A stretch of 64,000 nt of DNA, from contig NZ_BCBA01000013.1 in assembly GCF_001320245.1 (NCBI RefSeq), forward strand, positions 186,001 through 250,000, given 5' to 3'. Source of the stretch: Pseudomonas sp. NBRC 111124 (GTDB taxonomy: Bacteria > Pseudomonadota > Gammaproteobacteria > Pseudomonadales > Pseudomonadaceae). The translations under genes were made by a program, and so were the position numbers. The notes beneath the pieces were generated by a model. The model ran no database searches and was not told where the DNA came from. It saw nothing but the letters and a program-made list of their open reading frames with translations. Position 1 is the stretch's first letter, and every line of letters begins with the position of its first letter. Positions 25,026 to 38,019 of this stretch are shown piece by piece.

Positions 25026-26369
25026 TCACACTGACTTGCTGACCTCATCCTCAGGCCGAGCCTCGGCAACCGGCTCAGCCGTCTGATCATCCTCGGTATC
25101 CTCAGCCGCCACCGGTGCCTGCATCACCTCCTGCACGGTCTGCTCATCCACCCGCGGGTCGAGCGCCGCCGACAATGGCGAACCGGCAGCCGGCATGGCC
25201 ACGTGGCCCAGCGGCGCGTCCTGAACCTGGTGCAGCCCGGTAACCGCCTTCGGCCGAATGCGCCACACCAGCACCAAGGCAAAGAACGCGAAGAACGCAT
25301 AGAGCATCTGCGCCCCCAGTGCCTTCATCAGCACCCCCGCTGCTAGCGGCCCGATACAGGCACCCACGCCATAGGTGACCAGCAGCATGGCGGTCAGTGA
25401 CACCCGCCGCTCGCTCTCGACGTGGTCATTGGAAAACGCCACCGCCAGTGGGTACAGGCAGAACTGCAGCAGCGAAATCACGAAACCGATGCCGAACAAC
25501 GCTTCCAGCGGCACGCTCGGCAAAAACGCCAGTGGCGCCGAAGCCACTGCCAGGCCCACCGCGACGCTGCGGATCAGCACCGCACGGTCATAACGGTCGG
25601 ACAACCAGCCCAGCGGCCACTGCACCAGCAGCCCGGCAAAGATGCAGCAACCCATGAACAGACCGATCTGCTCGGTCGACATGCCTTGGCTGGAAGCGTA
25701 CAGCGGCGCCAGGCCGTAGAACGAACCGACGATCAAACCCGAGCCGAGCACCGTGCTGAGCGACTGCGGCACCCGCTTGATGAAGAACTTCGGCTCCATC
25801 GGTGCCGGGCGCAAGGGCGCCGGGTGGATGCGCCGGGTCATGGCCACCGGCACCAGGCACAGGGCGAAGCACATGGCCACCAGCATCAGCAGTTCCGGGC
25901 CCAGTTGCGGGTGCACCACCAGGATCAGCTGGCCGAGCACCAGGCCCAGGTAGGAAGCGATCATGTAGCCACTGAACACCGCGCCCCGGTACTTGGCCTC
26001 GGCCTGCTCGTTGAGCCAGCTTTCGATGACCATGTACTGGCACATCATCCCCAGGCCGACGATCATCCGCAGCCCGACCCACACCGGCAGCCAGCTGGTC
26101 ATGCCATGCCCCAGCACCGCCGCGCAGACGATGCCGGCGCAGGTGGCGTATGCCCGGATGTGCCCGACCCGACCGATCAACCGGTGGCCAATCTTGCCGC
26201 CCAGCGCCAGGCCGAAGTAGTTGGCGGCCATCAAGGCACCGACCCACAGGCTGTCGACATGATCGGCCGCCAGGCGCAGCGCCAGGTAGGTACTGAGCAG
26301 GCCGGAGCCGATCAACATCATCAAGGCGGCGAAATACAACGACTGAAAGGGCTTCCAGATGTTTCGCAT
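25026..26369 (-). CDS. MFS transporter (YcaD-like)
   Basis: A 447-residue inner-membrane protein with about 12 hydrophobic segments over residues 1-385. The cytoplasmic loop motif 'GGKIGHRLIGRVG' follows TM2, as in the major facilitator superfamily, and 'GWLSDRYDR' repeats it in the second half. The last 55 residues form an acidic, Pro/Glu-rich tail that is probably cytoplasmic. Sequence style resembles the YcaD/UhpC-like sugar efflux group, but the substrate cannot be read from the sequence. The ATG at 26369 with AGGA upstream is preferred to a TTG four codons earlier. Confidence 0.85.
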   Translation of the reverse strand: MRNIWKPFQSLYFAALMMLIGSGLLSTYLALRLAADHVDSLWVGALMAANYFGLALGGKIGHRLIGRVGHIRAYATCAGIVCAAVLGHGMTSWLPVWVGLRMIVGLGMMCQYMVIESWLNEQAEAKYRGAVFSGYMIASYLGLVLGQLILVVHPQLGPELLMLVAMCFALCLVPVAMTRRIHPAPLRPAPMEPKFFIKRVPQSLSTVLGSGLIVGSFYGLAPLYASSQGMSTEQIGLFMGCCIFAGLLVQWPLGWLSDRYDRAVLIRSVAVGLAVASAPLAFLPSVPLEALFGIGFVISLLQFCLYPLAVAFSNDHVESERRVSLTAMLLVTYGVGACIGPLAAGVLMKALGAQMLYAFFAFFALVLVWRIRPKAVTGLHQVQDAPLGHVAMPAAGSPLSAALDPRVDEQTVQEVMQAPVAAEDTEDDQTAEPVAEARPEDEVSKSV

Positions 26370-26499
26370 ACGTCCTGTCAAACTCCCTGGTCAGGTGGCG
26401 TTGGCTTGCTGGCAAGCATAAAAGCAAAATGGCCATGGCGCAGTCCCCTGCCAGACAAATAGCCAGACAGGGGCGCGTCCAGTACCGGTTATGTCGCGA

Positions 26500-27843
26500 T
26501 CAGGCCTGTGCCGCCAACACACGGCGCTCCCAGGGGGTGATCTCGTTGAAGAAGTCCGTCAGCTCGAGCGTCTTGCTGGCAATGTAGCCTTCGATGAACT
26601 CGCTACCGAACAGTTCCCGCGCCAGGGCGCTGCGCTTGAGGCGTTCGAGCGCGGCATGCAGGGTACACGGCAGGCTCAGGTGTTCCGGCACCTCGAACTC
26701 GCCTTGGATCGCCGGGGTTGGCTGCAGGCGCTGGTCGATGCCATGCAGCCCGGCGGCCAGGCTGGCAGCGATGGCCAGGTAGGGGTTGGCATCGGCACCT
26801 GGCAGGCGGTTTTCGACCCGCCGCGCCACCGGGGCACTGGCGGGAATGCGCAGGCCGGCCGCACGGTTGTCCTCGGACCAGCAGGCATTGTTCGGCGAAG
26901 CGTAGGGGTGGCATAGCCGCTGGTAGGAGTTGACGTTGGGCGCGAACAGCGCGGTGAAATCGGCCATGCACGCCTGCTGGCCACCGATGAAGTGGTAGAA
27001 GGTCTCGGTCGGCTGGCCCTGCTCGTCGCTGAACACGTTACGCCCGCTGGCGATCTCCACCAGGCTCTGGTGAATGTGCATGGAGCTGCCTGGGGTATGC
27101 GCCAGTGGCTTGGCCATGCACACCACGCTCAGGCCATGTTTGAGCGCCACCTCCTTGAGCAGGTGCTTGAACAGGAAGGTCTGGTCGGCCAGCAACAGCG
27201 GGTCGCCGTGCAGCAGATTGATCTCGAACTGGCTCACGCCCATTTCGTGCATGAAGGTGTCGCGGGGCAGGCCCAAAGCCGCCATGCACTGGTATACCTC
27301 CTGGAAGAACGGGCGCAGGCCGTTGTTGGAACTGACACTGAATGCCGAATGGCCCAGCTCCCGGCGGCCGTCCTTGCCAACAGGTGGCAGGAAGGCTTGC
27401 TGCGGATCGGTGTTGGGGGCGAAGACAAAGAACTCCAGCTCGGTCGCCACCACAGGCGCCAGGCCCAGCGCGGCGTAGCGGGCGATCACCGCCTTGAGCT
27501 GGCCCCGCGTCGACAGCCCCGAGGGCCGGCCATCGAGCTCGTTGGCGTCGCAGATGGCCAGCGCCAGGCCTTCTTCGCTCCAGGGCAGACGATGAATCTG
27601 CGAGGGCTCCGCCACCAGCGCCAGGTCACCGTCGTCGCTGCCATAAAAGCGCGCCGGCGGGTAGCCGCCCATGATGCATTGCAACAGCACCCCGCGGGCC
27701 ATCTGCAGGCGGCGGCCTTCGAGGAAGCCCTCGGCGGTCATCACCTTGCCGCGGGGCACGCCGTTGAGGTCGGGGGTGACGCATTCGATCTGGTCGATGC
27801 CCTGGAGGTGCTCGGTCAGCGAGCGATGGGCGGCGGTGGTCAT
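26500..27843 (-). CDS. Glutamine synthetase-like gamma-glutamyl ligase (PuuA/Spu type)
   Basis: A 447-residue GlnA-fold enzyme. The catalytic-domain motifs 'ATELEFFVF', 'PGSSMHIHQSL' and 'PYASPNNACWSEDNRAAGLRI' (split among beta strands) are present, and the N-terminal beta-grasp domain is short. The C-terminal adenylylation Tyr loop of true GlnA is not evident, which fits the gamma-glutamylpolyamine synthetase group used in putrescine and other amine catabolism. The substrate is unknown. The frame is open upstream; ATG 27843 gives the family N-terminus. It lies behind bkdR, in the same direction, 88 bases away. Confidence 0.85.
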   Translation of the reverse strand: MTTAAHRSLTEHLQGIDQIECVTPDLNGVPRGKVMTAEGFLEGRRLQMARGVLLQCIMGGYPPARFYGSDDGDLALVAEPSQIHRLPWSEEGLALAICDANELDGRPSGLSTRGQLKAVIARYAALGLAPVVATELEFFVFAPNTDPQQAFLPPVGKDGRRELGHSAFSVSSNNGLRPFFQEVYQCMAALGLPRDTFMHEMGVSQFEINLLHGDPLLLADQTFLFKHLLKEVALKHGLSVVCMAKPLAHTPGSSMHIHQSLVEIASGRNVFSDEQGQPTETFYHFIGGQQACMADFTALFAPNVNSYQRLCHPYASPNNACWSEDNRAAGLRIPASAPVARRVENRLPGADANPYLAIAASLAAGLHGIDQRLQPTPAIQGEFEVPEHLSLPCTLHAALERLKRSALARELFGSEFIEGYIASKTLELTDFFNEITPWERRVLAAQA

Positions 27844-27931
27844 GACGCTTGTCCTTGTTGTTATAGGCTGGCAACAACATAGGCTCGGGGTGTTTAAAAT
27901 ATCAAGCACCCTCTGTATTGCCTGTGCCGGC

Positions 27932-28417
27932 CTATTCGCGCAAGGTCATGCCATTTGCAGGCAACGGCAACGCGGTCTTGTACCTCACCTGCTTGAGCGC
28001 AAAGCTTGATCGGATGTTGGCCACCCCCGGCAACCGCGTCAGGTAATCGAGAAAGCGCTCCAGCGCCTGGATGCTCGGCAACAGCACCCGCAGCAGGTAA
28101 TCCGGGTCGCCGGTCATCAGGTAGCACTCCATCACCTCGGGCCGTTCGGCGATCTCTTCCTCGAAGCGGTGCAACGCCTGCTCGACCTGCTTTTCCAGGC
28201 TGACATGGATGAACACGTTCACATCCAGCCCCAGCACCTCCGGCGACAGCAAGGTCACCTGCTGGCGGATCACCCCCAACTCTTCCATCGCCTTGACCCG
28301 GTTGAAACACGGCGTCGGCGACAGGTTCACCGAACGCGCCAGATCCGCGTTGGTGATACGGGCGTTGTCCTGAAGGCTGTTGAGAATGCCGATATCGGTA
28401 CGATCGAGCTTGCGCAT
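27932..28417 (-). CDS. bkdR: Lrp/AsnC-family regulator BkdR
   Basis: A 161-residue transcription factor with an N-terminal helix-turn-helix ('[20 protein letters not shown]') and a C-terminal RAM ligand-binding domain ('[19 protein letters not shown]'). In P. putida BkdR activates the bkd operon in response to branched-chain amino acids. It is divergent from bkdA1 across a 198-base region, exactly the known arrangement. Confidence 0.95.
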   Translation of the reverse strand: MRKLDRTDIGILNSLQDNARITNADLARSVNLSPTPCFNRVKAMEELGVIRQQVTLLSPEVLGLDVNVFIHVSLEKQVEQALHRFEEEIAERPEVMECYLMTGDPDYLLRVLLPSIQALERFLDYLTRLPGVANIRSSFALKQVRYKTALPLPANGMTLRE

Positions 28418-29848
<1,431 letters not shown>

Positions 29849-29849
29849 G

Positions 29850-30908
<1,059 letters not shown>

Positions 30909-32186
30909 ATGGGCACGCACGTCATCAAGATGCCGGACATTGGCGAAGGCATCGCGCAGGTCGAGTTGGTGGAATGGTTCGTCAAGGTCGGCGACGTGAT
31001 CGCCGAAGACCAGGTAGTGGCCGATGTCATGACCGACAAGGCCACCGTGGAAATCCCTTCGCCGGTCAGCGGCAAGGTGCTGGCCCTGGGTGGCCAGCCA
31101 GGTGAAGTAATGGCCGTCGGCAGCGAGCTGATCCGCATCGAAGTGGAAGGCAGCGGCAACCATGTGGATGTGCCGCAGGCCAAACCTGTGGAAGCGCACA
31201 GCGCGCCTGTTACGCCTGCTGCACCCAAGCCAGAAGCGAAAGCGCCGCAGCCGGTGGCCTACCAGGCACCCGAGCAACACGTCGAAGCACCGATCGTGCC
31301 GCGCCAGCCAGGCGACAAGCCGCTGGCTTCGCCGGCGGTGCGCAAGCGTGCCCTGGATGCCGGCATCGAACTGCGCTACGTGCATGGCAGCGGCCCGGCC
31401 GGGCGCATCCTGCACGAAGACCTCGACGCCTTCATGAGCAAGCCGCACAGCGCTGCCGGTCAGGCGCCGAGTGGCTATGCCAAGCGCACCGACAGCGAAC
31501 AGGTGCAGGTGATCGGCCTGCGCCGCAAGATCGCCCAGCGCATGCAGGACGCCAAACGCCGTGTCGCGCACTTCAGCTACGTGGAGGAAATCGACGTCAC
31601 CGCCGTCGAGGCCCTGCGCCAGCAGCTCAATGCCAAGTACGGCAACACGCGTGGCAAGCTGACCCTGCTGCCCTTCCTGGTCCGTGCCCTAGTCGTCGCC
31701 CTGCGCGACTTCCCACAGATCAACGCCACCTACGACGACGAAGCCCAGGTCATCACCCGCCACGGCGCGGTGCATGTGGGCATCGCCACCCAGGGTGACA
31801 ACGGCCTGATGGTGCCGGTGCTGCGCCATGCCGAGGCCGCCAGCCTGTGGGCCAATGCCGGCGAGATTTCGCGCCTGGCCAATGCCGCACGGACCAACAA
31901 GGCCAGCCGTGAAGAACTGAGTGGCTCGACCATTACCCTGACCAGCCTTGGCGCCTTGGGCGGCATCGTCAGCACCCCGGTGGTCAACACCCCGGAAGTG
32001 GCGATCGTCGGCGTCAACCGCATCGTCGAGCGCCCGGTGGTGATCGACGGCCAGATCGTCGTGCGCAAGATGATGAACCTGTCCAGCTCGTTCGACCACC
32101 GGGTGGTCGATGGCATGGATGCCGCGCAGTTCATCCAGGCCGTGCGTGGCCTGCTCGAGCAACCTGCCTGTTTGTTCCTGGAGTGA
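30909..32186 (+). CDS. bkdB: Branched-chain 2-oxoacid dehydrogenase E2 (dihydrolipoyl transacylase)
   Basis: A 425-residue core subunit of the complex. One lipoyl domain spans residues 1-80, with the lipoylated Lys in '[10 protein letters not shown]'. A Pro/Ala-rich linker follows. A peripheral-subunit-binding domain is at about 135-170 ('[16 protein letters not shown]'). The catalytic acyltransferase domain carries '[16 protein letters not shown]' with the active His and Asp. It abuts bkdA2 with no gap. Confidence 0.96.
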   Translation: MGTHVIKMPDIGEGIAQVELVEWFVKVGDVIAEDQVVADVMTDKATVEIPSPVSGKVLALGGQPGEVMAVGSELIRIEVEGSGNHVDVPQAKPVEAHSAPVTPAAPKPEAKAPQPVAYQAPEQHVEAPIVPRQPGDKPLASPAVRKRALDAGIELRYVHGSGPAGRILHEDLDAFMSKPHSAAGQAPSGYAKRTDSEQVQVIGLRRKIAQRMQDAKRRVAHFSYVEEIDVTAVEALRQQLNAKYGNTRGKLTLLPFLVRALVVALRDFPQINATYDDEAQVITRHGAVHVGIATQGDNGLMVPVLRHAEAASLWANAGEISRLANAARTNKASREELSGSTITLTSLGALGGIVSTPVVNTPEVAIVGVNRIVERPVVIDGQIVVRKMMNLSSSFDHRVVDGMDAAQFIQAVRGLLEQPACLFLE

Positions 32187-32188
32187 GC

Positions 32189-33568
<1,380 letters not shown>

Positions 33569-33595
33569 CACTGAAGCGGCCAAGGCCGAGTTTGG

Positions 33596-33628
33596 CCCGC
33601 TGCGCCCTTGGCGCCGCGGGTCTTTTTT
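33596..33628 (+). terminator. Terminator of the bkd operon
   Basis: An 11-bp stem with one mismatch (CCCGCTGCGCC / GGCGCCGCGGG) and a 3-base loop is followed by TCTTTTTT. It begins 27 bases after the lpdV stop. Confidence 0.8.
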
Positions 33629-33649
33629 CATCCAGCCACTGCACGAACG

Positions 33650-33736
33650 CTGTGGGAGCGGGCTTGCCCGCGAACACCGGCGCAGCCGGTGCCATCCATC
33701 GCGGTGCCTGCTTCGCGGGCACGCCCGCTCCCACAG
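33650..33736. repeat. REP-type element with nested hairpin
   Basis: The arms 33650-33674 and 33712-33736 are reverse complements with few mismatches and share the core TGTGGGAGCGGGC with the element at 24922. Between them lies a smaller perfect hairpin (CACCGG-CGCAG-CCGGTG, 33675-33691). It sits between convergent lpdV and a diguanylate cyclase gene. Confidence 0.85.
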
Positions 33737-33758
33737 GGATTGCCACATTGACGGCGAT

Positions 33759-34757
33759 TCACTCGCAAATCGTGTTCTTGCCCGCATCCTTGGCCCGGTA
33801 CAAGGCCTTGTCGGCCCGGGCCAACAGCTCTTCCTGGCCTTCCCCTTGCTGCCACTGCACCACGCCATAACTCAGGGTCAGCCGGCATTCACCCACCGGT
33901 TCAAGCCGCTCCATCACCCGACGCAACTGCGCCGCAAGGTCGAGCGCCTCGCCCAGGGTCGTCTGCGGCAGCACCATGACGAATTCATCGCCGCCCCAGC
34001 GCGCCAGCAGGTCGAGTTCGCGCAGGCTGATGCTCAGGTTCTCGACGACGCGGATCAACGCGGCATCGCCACGGGCGTGGCCATAGCGATCATTGATCGG
34101 CTTGAAATCGTCCAAGTCCATGGCGATCAATGCCAGCGGCTGGCGGAACCGCTTGGCCCGCTCGCACTCCTGCTGCAAGGTCTTCTCCAGCCGGTAGCGA
34201 TTGGCAATGCGCGTCAGCGCGTCGCGCTCGGCCAGGATGCGGTTTTCGTCGAGCTGGCGCTGCAGCTGCTGGTTGACCCACGACAGCTCGCGGGTGCGCT
34301 CGGCCACCTGGGCTTCCAGCGAGTGGTTCTTCTGCTCCAGCTGCGCCACAAGGCGCTTGCCTGCATCGATATTGCGGTGCGCGCCGAGCATGCGGGCTAC
34401 CGAGCCATCCTCGTTGCGCGCGATGATATGGGCACTGTCCTCGATCCACAGGTAGCTGCCATCGTGGCAGCGGCAGCGATACTCGATGAGATAGTGTTCG
34501 TTGCGCTGGTTGATGTAGGCCTCGAAATGCGCCATTACCCGTGGGTAGTCCTCGGGGTGTATCACGCTTTCCCAGGTGAGCACGGTGTTGGCCTTGGAGT
34601 GGCTTTCGTAGCCCAGCATGGCGTACCAGCCGGGGTTGCGATAGACGTAGCCGGTATTGGCATTCCAGTCCCAGATGCCATCGCTGATCAACTCGAACAA
34701 CGTGGCCAGCTGTTGTTCACTGAAGCCGGCAGGTGCCGGCAGTGCTTCCTGACTCAT
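33759..34757 (-). CDS. PAS-GGDEF diguanylate cyclase
   Basis: A 332-residue soluble protein. An N-terminal PAS/PAC domain (about 12-135) has 'DGIWDWNANTGYVYRNPGW'. A coiled-coil linker (about 140-170) leads to a GGDEF domain (about 175-330). The active site is an intact GGDEF ('RWGGDEFVMVLP'), preceded five residues earlier by an RxxD inhibitory site (RELD), so it should make c-di-GMP with product inhibition. No membrane segment is seen. The start is ATG 34757 with GGGAGAG upstream; the open frame before it is not protein-like. Confidence 0.92.
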   Translation of the reverse strand: MSQEALPAPAGFSEQQLATLFELISDGIWDWNANTGYVYRNPGWYAMLGYESHSKANTVLTWESVIHPEDYPRVMAHFEAYINQRNEHYLIEYRCRCHDGSYLWIEDSAHIIARNEDGSVARMLGAHRNIDAGKRLVAQLEQKNHSLEAQVAERTRELSWVNQQLQRQLDENRILAERDALTRIANRYRLEKTLQQECERAKRFRQPLALIAMDLDDFKPINDRYGHARGDAALIRVVENLSISLRELDLLARWGGDEFVMVLPQTTLGEALDLAAQLRRVMERLEPVGECRLTLSYGVVQWQQGEGQEELLARADKALYRAKDAGKNTICE

Positions 34758-35005
34758 GGACGCTCTCCCTGGTGTCCAGCAACTGCGCCCGATGAAGGTG
34801 CTGCCGACAATGCTTATGTTTGCCGCAAGCGGCAACATGCTGCCGCTGACAGGCAAGCATATGCCTGGCGCTCCACAACCGGAATAGCCCGAACGCCCTA
34901 TTTCACCCATGGCCGCCACGCGGGGGTTATTTCGCACATCTGCGTTGTTACCAGGCCCGGCAGGTTTTAACCTGAGCGAGCCTGATGAATGTTCAAGGAA
35001 CGCAC

Positions 35006-35725
35006 ATGCACTATAAAAGCGGGATGCACGCATTCACCGAGGGCGTCCGCGCGGTGCTGCCACTGACGACCGGCATGGTGCCGTTCGGTCTGATTACCGG
35101 CGTCACCGCCATCGGTATGGGCATGTCGCCGCTCGACGCGATGGGCATGACCCTGCTGTTCTACTCCGGTTCCGCGCAAATGGTGGTTCTGCAACTGATG
35201 CAGAGCGGCGCGCTGCCGCTGACCATGGTGGTCACCGCCCTGGTGATCAACCTGCGCTTCCTGATGTACAGCGCCGCCCTGGCGCCGCACCTGAGCGACC
35301 TGCCGCGGCGCAAGACCTGGTCGCTGTCCTACCTGCTTTCCGACCAGTCGTTTGCCCTGTGCAGCCTGAAGTTCGGTGTCGACGGCCTCGGCCGATTCGC
35401 CTTCCCCTATTACCTGGGGACCGCCTTGCCGATGTGGTTCGGCTGGAACCTGGCGGTGCTGGCCGGCGTGTACCTGGGTACTGGCATCCCGGAGTCCTGG
35501 TCGCTGGGCTTTGCCATTCCGCTGTCGTTTCTGGCACTGCTGGTACCGGGCATCCGTAACCCGGCAATGCTGGGCGCGGCGGTAGTCGGCGGCGCGCTGG
35601 CGGTACTGGCCCACGACCTGCCTTACAACCTGAGCCTGCTGGTCGCCTCGCTGGGCGGGGTGATCAGCGGGTTGACCATCGAACAACTGCGCAAGGGCGC
35701 ACACGCGGCAGCGGAGGCGCCATGA
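35006..35725 (+). CDS. azlC: AzlC-family branched-chain amino acid exporter, large subunit
   Basis: A 239-residue membrane protein with several hydrophobic segments and the AzlC hallmark 'LFYSGSAQMVVLQL' followed by 'VINLRFLMYSAALAPHL'. AzlC with AzlD forms an exporter for branched-chain amino acids in Bacillus and E. coli (YgaZH). Start 35006 is chosen over an ATG seven codons earlier because AAGGA lies just before it. It overlaps azlD by four bases (ATGA). It lies near the bkd operon, but no functional link is proven. Confidence 0.9.
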   Translation: MHYKSGMHAFTEGVRAVLPLTTGMVPFGLITGVTAIGMGMSPLDAMGMTLLFYSGSAQMVVLQLMQSGALPLTMVVTALVINLRFLMYSAALAPHLSDLPRRKTWSLSYLLSDQSFALCSLKFGVDGLGRFAFPYYLGTALPMWFGWNLAVLAGVYLGTGIPESWSLGFAIPLSFLALLVPGIRNPAMLGAAVVGGALAVLAHDLPYNLSLLVASLGGVISGLTIEQLRKGAHAAAEAP

Positions 35726-36048
35726 TCGACTTGAACCCCTGGATCACTTTCGCTTTGATTGGTCTGGGCACCTTTGCCATACGGCTGTCGTTCATCGAGT
35801 TTTACGGCGCGTTGCGCATTCCGCCGACACTGCGCCGTGCGCTGGTGTATGTACCGGCCAGCGTGTTGGCGGCGCTGGTGCTGCCGGCTGTGGTATTCAA
35901 GGCGGGCCAGCCTGGGATCGACTGGGGTAATCCGCAGATACCGGCCGCGATCATCGCCGGGCTGGTTGCCTGGCGCACGCGCAGCACGCTGCTGACCCTG
36001 GCGGTCGGCATGGGCGTGTTATGGGCACTGCAACACTGGGGCTTCTAG
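35722..36048 (+). CDS. azlD: AzlD-family branched-chain amino acid exporter, small subunit
   Basis: A 108-residue protein with about four transmembrane helices, the family size. 'YVPASVLAALVLPAVV' and 'AGLVAWRTRSTLLTLAVGM' are typical AzlD segments. It is translationally coupled to azlC through an ATGA overlap. Its TAG stop overlaps the TAG stop of the convergent diguanylate cyclase gene within a CTAG palindrome. Confidence 0.9.
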   Translation: MIDLNPWITFALIGLGTFAIRLSFIEFYGALRIPPTLRRALVYVPASVLAALVLPAVVFKAGQPGIDWGNPQIPAAIIAGLVAWRTRSTLLTLAVGMGVLWALQHWGF

Positions 36049-37886
36049 CGGTCGGGCACCATACTGAAGCGGTTACGGCCACCCCGCTTGGCCTCGTACA
36101 TGGCCCTGTCGGCCAGCGCCAGGGCATCTTCGCCAGTTTGCGGGTGATGCCCGGAATGGTTGAGGTAGACGCCGATACTGGCGCCAACGGCCACCTCAAC
36201 GCCTTCCACCGCGATCGGAGCCGACAGCACGTCGCAAAGCTTGCTCGCGATCTCTCGCGCCGACGCCTGGTTGGTCACGGCCTGGGCGATGACCACGAAC
36301 TCGTCACCGGCCAGCCTGGCCACCGTATCATCGGCGCGCATGGTAGCTAGCATGCGCCCCGCGGCAGCCTGCAGCACAGCATCGCCCGCTTCGTGGCCAT
36401 GCTGGTCGTTGACTTGCTTGAAACCATCCAAATCGATGAAGAACAAGGCAAACGCTGCTCGCTGTTTCAAGGCGAAGTCCAGCTCGTCGTGCAACGCCGC
36501 GCGGTTGGGCAGCCCAGTCAGCGGGTCGAGCGTGGCCTGGTCGAGCAGGGTCTTTTCCTTGCGCTTGCGTTCGGTCACGTCCAGCGACATGACGAAAAAG
36601 CCCTCGACCTTGCCGTTGCGGATATCGGGCACATAGGACGCGTGCCAGATCCGGGGGTCGTCGAGGCTGTAACGCACGTTGTCAGCTTCCACCCGCTCCC
36701 CGGCCAAGGCCTTCTGAAAGTAAGGCTCCAGCTGCTGGTAGACGTCTGCCGGCAGCACATCCTGCACCTTGCGGCCTTTGAGCTGGGTGGGCTCGACGCC
36801 GAAAATCTGCCGGTACACGGCATTGTTGAAGCGGTATTCGAGGTGGGTGCCGATGTGCGCGATCAGCACCGGGAGATTGTCGGCGATGGCCTGCAGGGTT
36901 TCCTGGCTGCGGGCCAGCTCTTCGGTGCGCTGCGCCACTTGCTGCTCCAGGGTCGCCTGGTAGCGCCGCAGTTGCTGCTGGCGGCGCTTGCGCTCGCTGA
37001 TATCACGTACGAACACCACCATCTGCTCGGTGACGCCACGCTCATTGCGCAGCGCTGACACACTCAGCTCACTCCACAGGGCAGCGTTGTCGCGGCTGAT
37101 CAGCCGCACCTCGATAAGCAGCGAATCTTGCTCGCCGGCAACGATCTGCTGCCAAGGGCCGTCCAGCTGGGCCAGATCCTGCGGGTCGATCAGTTCCGCC
37201 AAGCGGGTCAGCACCAGCAATTCCTTGGCCTTGCCCAGCAACTGGCAGAATTCCCGATTGGGCTCGAGGATGCGACCGTCAAGGCCCACCAGCGCCTTGC
37301 TCGTCGGGCTGTTGTCGAACACCCGGTGAAAACGCGCCTCGGAAGACACCAGGGCGCCCTGCTCCGCCTGCTGCACCGCGCTGCCCGAGTCGATGGCCAG
37401 GCTGCGGTGCAGCATCTCGCGCTCGACGATCCGCGCCAGGTCGCGCAGGTGCGCCAGTTCGGTTTCCGACACCTGGCGGGGCCGGGTGTCCAGCACACAG
37501 AGCGTGCCCACGGTCAGCTCGCCGGCAAAGCGCAGCGGCACACCGGCGTAGAAGCGGATGCCTGGCCCCCCGGTCACCAGCGGGTTGTTTTCGAAACGCG
37601 GATCGGCGGCGGCATCCGGGATCACCAGGACATCTTCGGCATGCAGAGCATGGGCACAGAACGCCACATCGCGCGTGGTCTCGGCAACATCGATGCCTTG
37701 GCGCGACTTGAACCACTGGCGGTTCATGTCGATCAGCGACACCAGGGCCATGGGCACCGCGAGCAACACACTGGCCAACCGGGTGATGCGATCGAAGGTT
37801 TCCTCGGCCGGGGTATCCAGGATGTTCAAGCTTTCCAGGAAACACAGGCGGGCTGCCTCGTTGAGAGGTGACGGGGCAATTTGCAT
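36045..37886 (-). CDS. GAF-PAS-PAS-GGDEF diguanylate cyclase
   Basis: A 613-residue cytoplasmic sensor. A GAF domain (about 1-165) carries 'FCAHALHAEDVLVIPDA', followed by two PAS domains (about 185-300 and 335-440) each ending in a PAC-like 'ISERKR' or 'VTERKR' element. A C-terminal GGDEF domain has the active-site variant 'RLAGDEFVVIAQ', which is common in active cyclases, with an RxxD I-site (RADD) five residues upstream. No EAL domain follows. The start is ATG 37886 with a weak ribosome site; the frame upstream is unlikely to be coding. Confidence 0.9.
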   Translation of the reverse strand: MQIAPSPLNEAARLCFLESLNILDTPAEETFDRITRLASVLLAVPMALVSLIDMNRQWFKSRQGIDVAETTRDVAFCAHALHAEDVLVIPDAAADPRFENNPLVTGGPGIRFYAGVPLRFAGELTVGTLCVLDTRPRQVSETELAHLRDLARIVEREMLHRSLAIDSGSAVQQAEQGALVSSEARFHRVFDNSPTSKALVGLDGRILEPNREFCQLLGKAKELLVLTRLAELIDPQDLAQLDGPWQQIVAGEQDSLLIEVRLISRDNAALWSELSVSALRNERGVTEQMVVFVRDISERKRRQQQLRRYQATLEQQVAQRTEELARSQETLQAIADNLPVLIAHIGTHLEYRFNNAVYRQIFGVEPTQLKGRKVQDVLPADVYQQLEPYFQKALAGERVEADNVRYSLDDPRIWHASYVPDIRNGKVEGFFVMSLDVTERKRKEKTLLDQATLDPLTGLPNRAALHDELDFALKQRAAFALFFIDLDGFKQVNDQHGHEAGDAVLQAAAGRMLATMRADDTVARLAGDEFVVIAQAVTNQASAREIASKLCDVLSAPIAVEGVEVAVGASIGVYLNHSGHHPQTGEDALALADRAMYEAKRGGRNRFSMVPDR

Positions 37887-37982
37887 GATATTTCGCTCGA
37901 TAAAATCCTGACCCGCAAACGATAGCGCCGCAGCGCTCAAGCGCAAGCCTTTCATCTCTCTTCTATCAAAGCGTTCAAGCCG

Positions 37983-37988
37983 TATAAT
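37983..37988 (+). promoter_or_regulatory. -10 element before endA
   Basis: A perfect TATAAT lies 32 bases before the endA ATG in an AT-rich stretch. No clear -35 box is seen at 17 bases upstream, so this is a partial promoter call. Confidence 0.5.
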
Positions 37989-38019
37989 CGCGTTTTTTTG
38001 TAAGCCTAAGACGTATTTC

